5,958 bases of DNA from Candidatus Methanovirga basalitermitum (GTDB lineage Archaea > Methanobacteriota > Methanobacteria > Methanobacteriales > Methanobacteriaceae), in assembly GCA_031284445.1 (NCBI GenBank), contig JAISZW010000121.1:1-5958 (forward strand), in the 5' to 3' direction. The notes beneath the pieces are model-generated. The model had not been told where the DNA came from. It searched no databases and saw only the letters and a program-made list of their open reading frames with translations. Shown here in pieces: positions 4,877-5,958 of the stretch (positions are counted from its first letter, which is position 1; each line of letters starts with the position of its first letter). Both the position numbers and the translations under genes were made by a program.

Positions 4877-5740
4877 ATGAATTTAATGGCAAATATAATT
4901 ATAAATGTTCTAATATCTTTTCTTTTTGGAAGTATTTTGTTAGGATTTCATAGGAAAGTCATGGCAAGAATACAGCTTAGACCAGGTCCTCCAATTATAC
5001 AACACTTTCTACATTCTCTAAAATTTTTCTTTAAAGAAACCGCATTTCCAAAAACAGCTTCAATGCCATTTTATATATCAATCACAGCTGTTTTATGTGG
5101 AATTTGGATAGCAGCAATTATCATTGGTCCTGTTTTAAAGGGATCATTGCTACTGATATTTGCAATCTATGCAGTTTATAAGATCGTGGAACATAATGCT
5201 GGTTCGTCATCTGGTTCACCCTATGGAAAAATGAGCTGTGTTAGAGCAGTTTTCTCAGCATCATCTGAACTTCCATTATTTGCAATAATAGCTATTATCT
5301 ATCTTCAAGTAGGTTCAATGAACATTAGTGATATTATTAGCTATCAGAATATTCACGGACCATTAATATTAAAATTACCCTTAGTAACTATTGTATTATT
5401 CGTGTTAATACTTTCAAAATCACCATATTCACCATTTGGGATTACAAAAGGAAAAGATATCATTTCTGGATATGAAACAGAACATTTTGGTTTATTAAGA
5501 GGATATATTATGTTATCTGAATCCATATCTTGGTATATACTTTCTTGGATGTTTTTGACTATATGTTTTGGGGATTTATCAACTTTATCCTACATTGTAG
5601 GTATGTTAGCTATAGCATTTTTAACTGGATTAATTAATGCCACAACCCCAATATTAAATCCAAATCATTCTGTCATGTCTCAGATTTCAATTGCATTTAT
5701 AGGATTTGTAGGTTCATTACTATCGATGTTTTTTTTTTAA
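4877..5740 (+). CDS. ehaJ: Energy-converting hydrogenase A subunit J (EhaJ), NuoH/HyfC-type subunit
   Basis: This encodes a 287-residue membrane subunit homologous to NuoH/ND1, HyfC and EchB, which link the hydrogenase module to the membrane arm. The first helix (about 6-24) is followed by HRKVMARIQLRPGPP (25-39), the family's ERK-x-x-x-R-x-Q-x-R-x-GP block, then helices to about 103. Further conserved parts are SSELPL (129-134, Glu131), KSPYSPFG then SGYETEHFG (181-205, with Glu200 and Glu202), and SES near 214-216. The length is normal for the family. ATG 4877 is preferred because GATGTGAT at 4865-4872 resembles a GAGGTGAT site; a GTG at 4868 inside it would add three residues, and ATG 4886 is also possible. 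The last three sense codons are TTT, forming a T10 run with the stop. Confidence 0.93.
   Translation: MNLMANIIINVLISFLFGSILLGFHRKVMARIQLRPGPPIIQHFLHSLKFFFKETAFPKTASMPFYISITAVLCGIWIAAIIIGPVLKGSLLLIFAIYAVYKIVEHNAGSSSGSPYGKMSCVRAVFSASSELPLFAIIAIIYLQVGSMNISDIISYQNIHGPLILKLPLVTIVLFVLILSKSPYSPFGITKGKDIISGYETEHFGLLRGYIMLSESISWYILSWMFLTICFGDLSTLSYIVGMLAIAFLTGLINATTPILNPNHSVMSQISIAFIGFVGSLLSMFFF
5729..5738 (+). terminator. Ten-T run ending ehaJ, probable terminator
   Basis: Ten consecutive T form the last three Phe codons of ehaJ and the first base of its TAA stop. It is the longest T run in the window and matches the oligo-T signals at which archaeal RNA polymerase terminates. A terminator here would separate ehaJ from any downstream eha genes. 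The run is also prone to polymerase slippage, so its exact length could vary or be a sequencing issue. Confidence 0.45.
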
Positions 5741-5899
5741 TAAAATATTTGAGAGTATATAAAAATTAAAGTTTTATACTTAAAGATAGCTAGTAAATAA
5801 ATATTAGGGAATGTTTTCAGATGATCACAATAAAAAGGGACGCTCATGAACCTAACATAGTGCATAAGTATATATAGTTTTTTGTATAGATTATAATTC
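5741..5899 (+). other. Non-coding stretch after ehaJ with two short open frames
   Basis: No gene can be supported here. An imperfect inverted repeat spans 5754-5780 (AGTA and TAAAA pairing with TTTTA and TACT) and overlaps a TATA-like AGTATATAAAA. Two short frames follow: ATG 5811 (12 residues) and ATG 5821 (18 residues, MITIKRDAHEPNIVHKYI, stop 5875-5877). The second reads like the start of a soluble protein and could be the cut-off beginning of a displaced gene. It has no clear binding site. Base composition rises in G/C around 5836-5866, unlike typical spacers here. Confidence 0.4.
5868..5877 (+). promoter_or_regulatory. TATA box for the gene starting at 5900
   Basis: GTATATATAG is a good archaeal TATA box. 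The expected transcription start, about 25 bases on, falls at about 5897-5900, on the ATG itself. There is no Shine-Dalgarno sequence before that ATG. Both facts suggest a leaderless transcript. Confidence 0.5.
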
Positions 5900-5958
5900 A
5901 TGATTACTTTAGTTGATAATATGGATATGTTTGTTATGCCTGAAGATTTTGCTTTGGA
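5900..5958 (+). CDS. Start of an unidentified gene, possibly of a mobile element (3' partial)
   Basis: ATG 5900 opens a frame that runs to the window edge, giving 19 full residues: MITLVDNMDMFVMPEDFAL. No hydrophobic segment is seen, unlike the other genes of the window, and it does not look like any eha membrane subunit I know. Its TATA box lies 25-30 bases upstream and there is no ribosome binding site, which fits leaderless translation and a separate transcription unit. Methanogen transposases often begin with a similar short Met-, Asp- and Phe-rich lead ending in a PEDF or PMDF-like phrase, so an insertion sequence is possible, but I cannot confirm it. Internal ATGs at 5921, 5927 and 5936 are alternative starts. 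Confidence 0.45.
   Translation, partial: MITLVDNMDMFVMPEDFAL

Larger units (their letters stand above)
80..5296. repeat. Iterated palindrome AATAGCTAT(T), ten dispersed copies
   Basis: The palindromic octamer ATAGCTAT starts at 81, 131, 332, 1000, 1241, 2537, 4012, 4273, 4778 and 5288. All ten are preceded by A, and seven are the full decamer AATAGCTATT. At 998-1009 and 5286-5297 the symmetry extends further on both sides. A rough composition-based expectation is well under one copy in this window. Nine copies lie in genes, all in the same frame (ATA-GCT-ATN, Ile-Ala-Ile or Met), and one spans a stop codon at 131. Codon preference in membrane helices explains at least part of this. Confidence 0.6.

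Noticed and set aside
284..5740. Assignment as the ehb operon or a bacterial Hyf/Ech/Mbh operon
   Set aside because: The subunit order and sizes (about 102, 166, 83, 93, 86, 161, 222, 223, 71 and 287 residues), with a half-length NuoM-like subunit followed by a 71-residue protein and then a NuoH-like subunit, fit Eha rather than these.

Overview
This AT-rich window (roughly 30% G+C by eye) carries the first half of an eha operon, which encodes the membrane arm of the energy-converting [NiFe] hydrogenase A (Eha) of hydrogenotrophic methanogens. The gene order ehaA-B-C-D-E-F-G-H-I-J, the subunit sizes, archaeal TATA boxes and GGTGA-type ribosome binding sites all point to a methanogenic archaeon. 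The base composition and the adhesin-like debris fit an intestinal or rumen Methanobacteriales member, most likely Methanobrevibacter-like. That placement is inference, because no rRNA or phylogenetic marker is present.

Layout, all on the + strand. Positions 3-134 are the 3' end of an unidentified membrane protein gene. Positions 135-283 are a leader region with a TATA-like element and a doubled 11-bp direct repeat (AATTCTCAATG) just before ehaA. Positions 284-3109 are a tight run of seven small membrane-protein genes, ehaA to ehaG, with overlapping or closely spaced ends. Positions 3110-3891 are a 782-bp stretch with no intact gene: a hairpin after ehaG, a decayed fragment resembling an adhesin-like surface protein, a perfect 9-bp hairpin and then a strong TATA box. 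Positions 3892-5740 hold ehaH, ehaI and ehaJ. The last codons of ehaJ are a run of ten T. Positions 5741-5899 hold no supported gene, and at 5900 a new, apparently leaderless gene begins and runs off the window. It is not recognisably an eha subunit and may belong to an inserted element.

How the genes work together: EhaJ (NuoH/HyfC-like) and EhaH (half-length NuoL/M/N-like) are the conserved ion-pumping core. EhaC to EhaG are small hydrophobic subunits, several of which look by eye like MrpF, MbhD, MrpG, MbhE and MrpC pieces of the Mrp/Mbh antiporter module. The hydrogenase small and large subunits and the ferredoxins (ehaN, ehaO, ehaP and so on) would be expected downstream but are not in this window. 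The complex uses the ion gradient to drive low-potential ferredoxin reduction by H2, which replenishes methanogenesis intermediates.

Main points for a second look: the operon is broken between ehaG and ehaH and again after ehaJ; the palindrome ATAGCTAT occurs ten times; EhaH seems to lack the usual channel Glu and Lys; and a cryptic Mrp-like module can be read across EhaC-EhaH.
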